In this document: piece after piece, positions 62,149 through 64,000 of the stretch
Layout of the letters: the number at the start of each line of letters is the position of its first letter
How positions within the stretch are numbered: position 1 is the first letter of the stretch
Origin: Diplosphaera chodatii
Taxonomy: Eukaryota > Chlorophyta > Trebouxiophyceae > Prasiolales > Stichococcaceae
Direction of reading: 5' to 3'
DNA length: 64,000 nucleotides
Assembly: GCA_032358165.1 (NCBI GenBank)
Contig: JAALGY010000019.1
Location: 1 to 64,000 of the forward strand
Position numbers and translations under genes: made by a program
Notes under the pieces: generated by a model
What the model was told of the DNA's origin: nothing
Databases searched by the model: none
Seen by the model: only the letters and a program-made list of their open reading frames with translations

Positions 62149-64000
62149 GCAATCCGGTCCCCTAACAGCGCCCTGTCTGTGCTGAGCCTGAACGTCCAGG
62201 GGTGGCTGACCAGAGATGCATCTGCGCTATCGCAGGTCATCAAGGCGGCTGACTTCGACGTGCTGGCCTTCAGCGAGACGTGGGCGCGGGAGGGGACCGA
62301 CGCGCCGGAGCTGGACGGCTTCACATCCGTCCTTCACTCGCCGCGGAGCCGGCGTCAGCAGCGTGGCGGTGCACGTGGCGGCCTCGCTGTCTACGTCGCC
62401 GACAAGCTTGCATCATCGGTGACACACTTGTCAACTGGACCCCAAAACTGCTATGCTGTTTTGAGGTTTGACAAGGCTGCCGGTCAGGAGGAGGATGCTT
62501 ACATGATTCCATGCTACATACCACCCGAGGGAAGCCCATCCTTTGATGGCAAGGGCCCTGCGGTCTGGGAGGCGTTACGTGAGGAGGTGAGCGCCACCTG
62601 CCGCATGGGGCATGTGTTTGTTGTTGGAGACTTGAACGCACGCACCAGCACCTGCCCGGACTTTCCGGGATCTGTCGATCACCCTGTCACAGAGGAGTTC
62701 CTGCCCTCCACCGCCCCTCCTGTGCAGTCACAGCGGCACAGCCGCGACAGCAGGGAGCGGCCCAACAGGTGGGGCAGGGCTCTGCACTTCCCTTACCGCT
62801 ATCCATTCATTGGACACCGTTCAGGGACCGGGTTCGATCCCTGGCGGTGGCGGAAGTTTCGGGTCTAGTTCCGTGTGGGACCAACCCACCCCACCCTATG
62901 CAAGTGGTTGCTTCGGCAATCTGCCCTCCATGGTTTGTGTATATAAGTCGTTGAAAAACGCAATACACAAACAGCCTTCCGGTCAAAGGTCCTTTTCCAT
63001 CGCTATTTGCACTTCCCTTACCGCTATCCATTCTGCTTGACATGTGTGTTGAGACATCCGTCAGGATTGCTAACGGTCGTGTCTCAGGAGATGAGGAGGG
63101 ACAGGTCACTTTTGTTAGCCAAAGTCAGGTGGGCAGCAGCCTGATTGACTATGTGCTTGCAAGTGCTGATGCATTCCCTTTGATTCATTCCCTAACAGTA
63201 CTCCCCGCTCCTGAGTCGGACCATGCAGCCTTGCATCTGCTCATCAAGAGGACCGCCGCCGCTCAGCAGCCGCTCCCACGTCGCCAGCGCCGCCGCCATC
63301 AGCAGCAGCAACCGCAGCAGCCCACGACCCAGCAGCCCCTGCGCCTCGGCGCAGCGCAGCTGGAAGTGTGGCAGCAGCGCCTGCAGCAGCCTGATGCGGC
63401 AGCCCAACTGGTCGACATTGCAGCGGCAGCAGATGCCGCCCAGGTACCCGATGACATGCATGCTGTGGGCATGCAGTTCGATCAGCTCATTGAGACCACG
63501 CAGGCTGAGGTGGCTGCAACGGCGCCGGCCGCCAAGGGGCGGCGGCGGGACCGCAACGCTGTGCCTCGCTGGTGGGATGCTGACCTGGCCCGCGGACGCC
63601 GCGCAGCGCGGCAAGCCGCGCGGCGCGACCCGCAGTCACCGGCTGCTCGTGCGCTCCGCCAGCAGTACCAGCACCTGCTACGCCGCACACAGCGCCAGTG
63701 GACCCGCAGTCAGGCTCTTGCCCTCACTGAACTGGCTCGATCAACCAACTCCAAAAAGTTCTGGCAAAAGTTCAAACCTGCTAAGAAGCGGGCGTGTCCC
63801 ATAGCAGATGATGTGATGCTTGACTCCTTCCGGAAACTGCTGGATGCCCCCACAGTTTCATCAAGCACTGCAGGTACCTCGGGTAGTGGTGCTGCGCCAC
63901 CTTTTGCCGACGGGAGCGAGCTCAACTCGCCCTTCACAGCCGGCGCCGTGCAACAGGCTATAGGAGCCCTGCGCGGAGGCAAAGCAACGGTGGGCCTGCT
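62122..64000 (+). CDS. LINE-B ORF2: endonuclease and start of reverse transcriptase, off right edge
   Basis: In frame with ORF1 after the UAG; the first start-like codon is GTG at 62179. Endonuclease motifs: LSLNVQGW, FSETW, VVGDLNAR, then after a SINE SLIDYVLAS and ESDHAAL, covering the catalytic Asn, Glu, Asp and His positions. A Gln-rich linker (63230-63480) and the basic RNAVPRWWDADLARG region follow. The reverse transcriptase begins near 63800 and leaves the window; its remainder is seen in the copies at 23226-25602 and 32758-34848. The SINE plus TCTG adds 251 bp and shifts the frame. Confidence 0.87.
62785..63031 (+). mobile_element. SINE copy in LINE-B endonuclease, TCTG target duplication
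   Basis: Flanked by TCTG at 62781-62784 and 63032-63035. It has 'cacttcccttaccgctatcc' at both ends, once before the tRNA-like part and once at the 3' end. Confidence 0.92.

Larger units (their letters stand above)
60079..64000 (+). mobile_element. LINE-B with 5' region, continues past right edge
   Basis: This is the only LINE-B copy in the window that extends 5' of the reverse transcriptase. It has an upstream region (60079-60475), ORF1, an in-frame UAG, and ORF2 up to the start of the reverse transcriptase. Two SINEs are inserted. Removing each SINE and one target duplication restores continuous frames, so the copy was probably intact before them. Confidence 0.9.

Overview
This window is a nuclear repeat cluster from a GC-rich green alga. 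A Chlamydomonas-like volvocalean is my best guess, from the roughly 65% GC, the Ala/Pro/Arg/His-rich coding style and the L1-type LINEs. I see no host gene, rRNA, canonical tRNA gene, bacterial operon or CRISPR array. Almost every base belongs to retrotransposons inserted into one another.

Four element types are present; the names are mine. LINE-A is an element of about 11 kb. It has ORF1 overlapping ORF2 by four bases (ATGA), a 2113-residue ORF2 (endonuclease, reverse transcriptase, very long Pro-rich tail with a zf-RVT-like motif), a 3' UTR of about 22 copies of a 92-bp minisatellite, a conserved terminal block of about 680 bp, and a (CAAA)n tail. LINE-B is an L1-type element with an ORF1, an in-frame UAG, an ORF2 (EN-RT-zinc motif) and a (TCAATG)n tail. 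A SINE of about 230 bp carries a tRNA T-arm/B-box; I count 11 copies. A Ty3/Gypsy-like gag-protease relic is split by LINE-A 3' ends.

Layout. 1-10518: LINE-A copy 1, apparently intact except that its 5' end lies outside the window. 10519-26707: two further head-to-tail 3' units of LINE-A (B and C), each ending in the same antisense LINE-B fragment; unit C also holds a 2.5-kb antisense LINE-B. 26708-32757: an older LINE-A copy (D) with LINE-B and SINE inserts. 32758-36889: LINE-B, an inverted LINE-A 3' end, and another LINE-B end. 36890-37826 and 49178-51275: LINE-A copy E, split by a nearly full-length antisense LINE-A copy F (37827-49177) flanked by an 11-bp target duplication. 51276-55655: remains of the gag-protease element, broken by LINE-A 3' ends. 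55656-60078: more LINE-A pieces (G, H). 60079-64000: the 5' part of a LINE-B copy, running off the right edge.

The main points for a second look are: (1) a textbook -1 frameshift signal in the gag-protease relic; (2) an in-frame UAG plus stem-loop between ORF1 and ORF2 of LINE-B; (3) ATGA coupling in LINE-A; (4) tandem growth of the cluster by recombination between LINE-A copies; (5) SINE copies whose 5' ends repeat their own 3' ends; (6) tail-only and foreign-RNA insertions carrying LINE-A-type (CAAA)n tails. Self-nesting of one LINE family is the architecture described for Zepp/ZeppL clusters at green-algal centromeres and telomeres, so a centromeric or subtelomeric origin is plausible but unproven.
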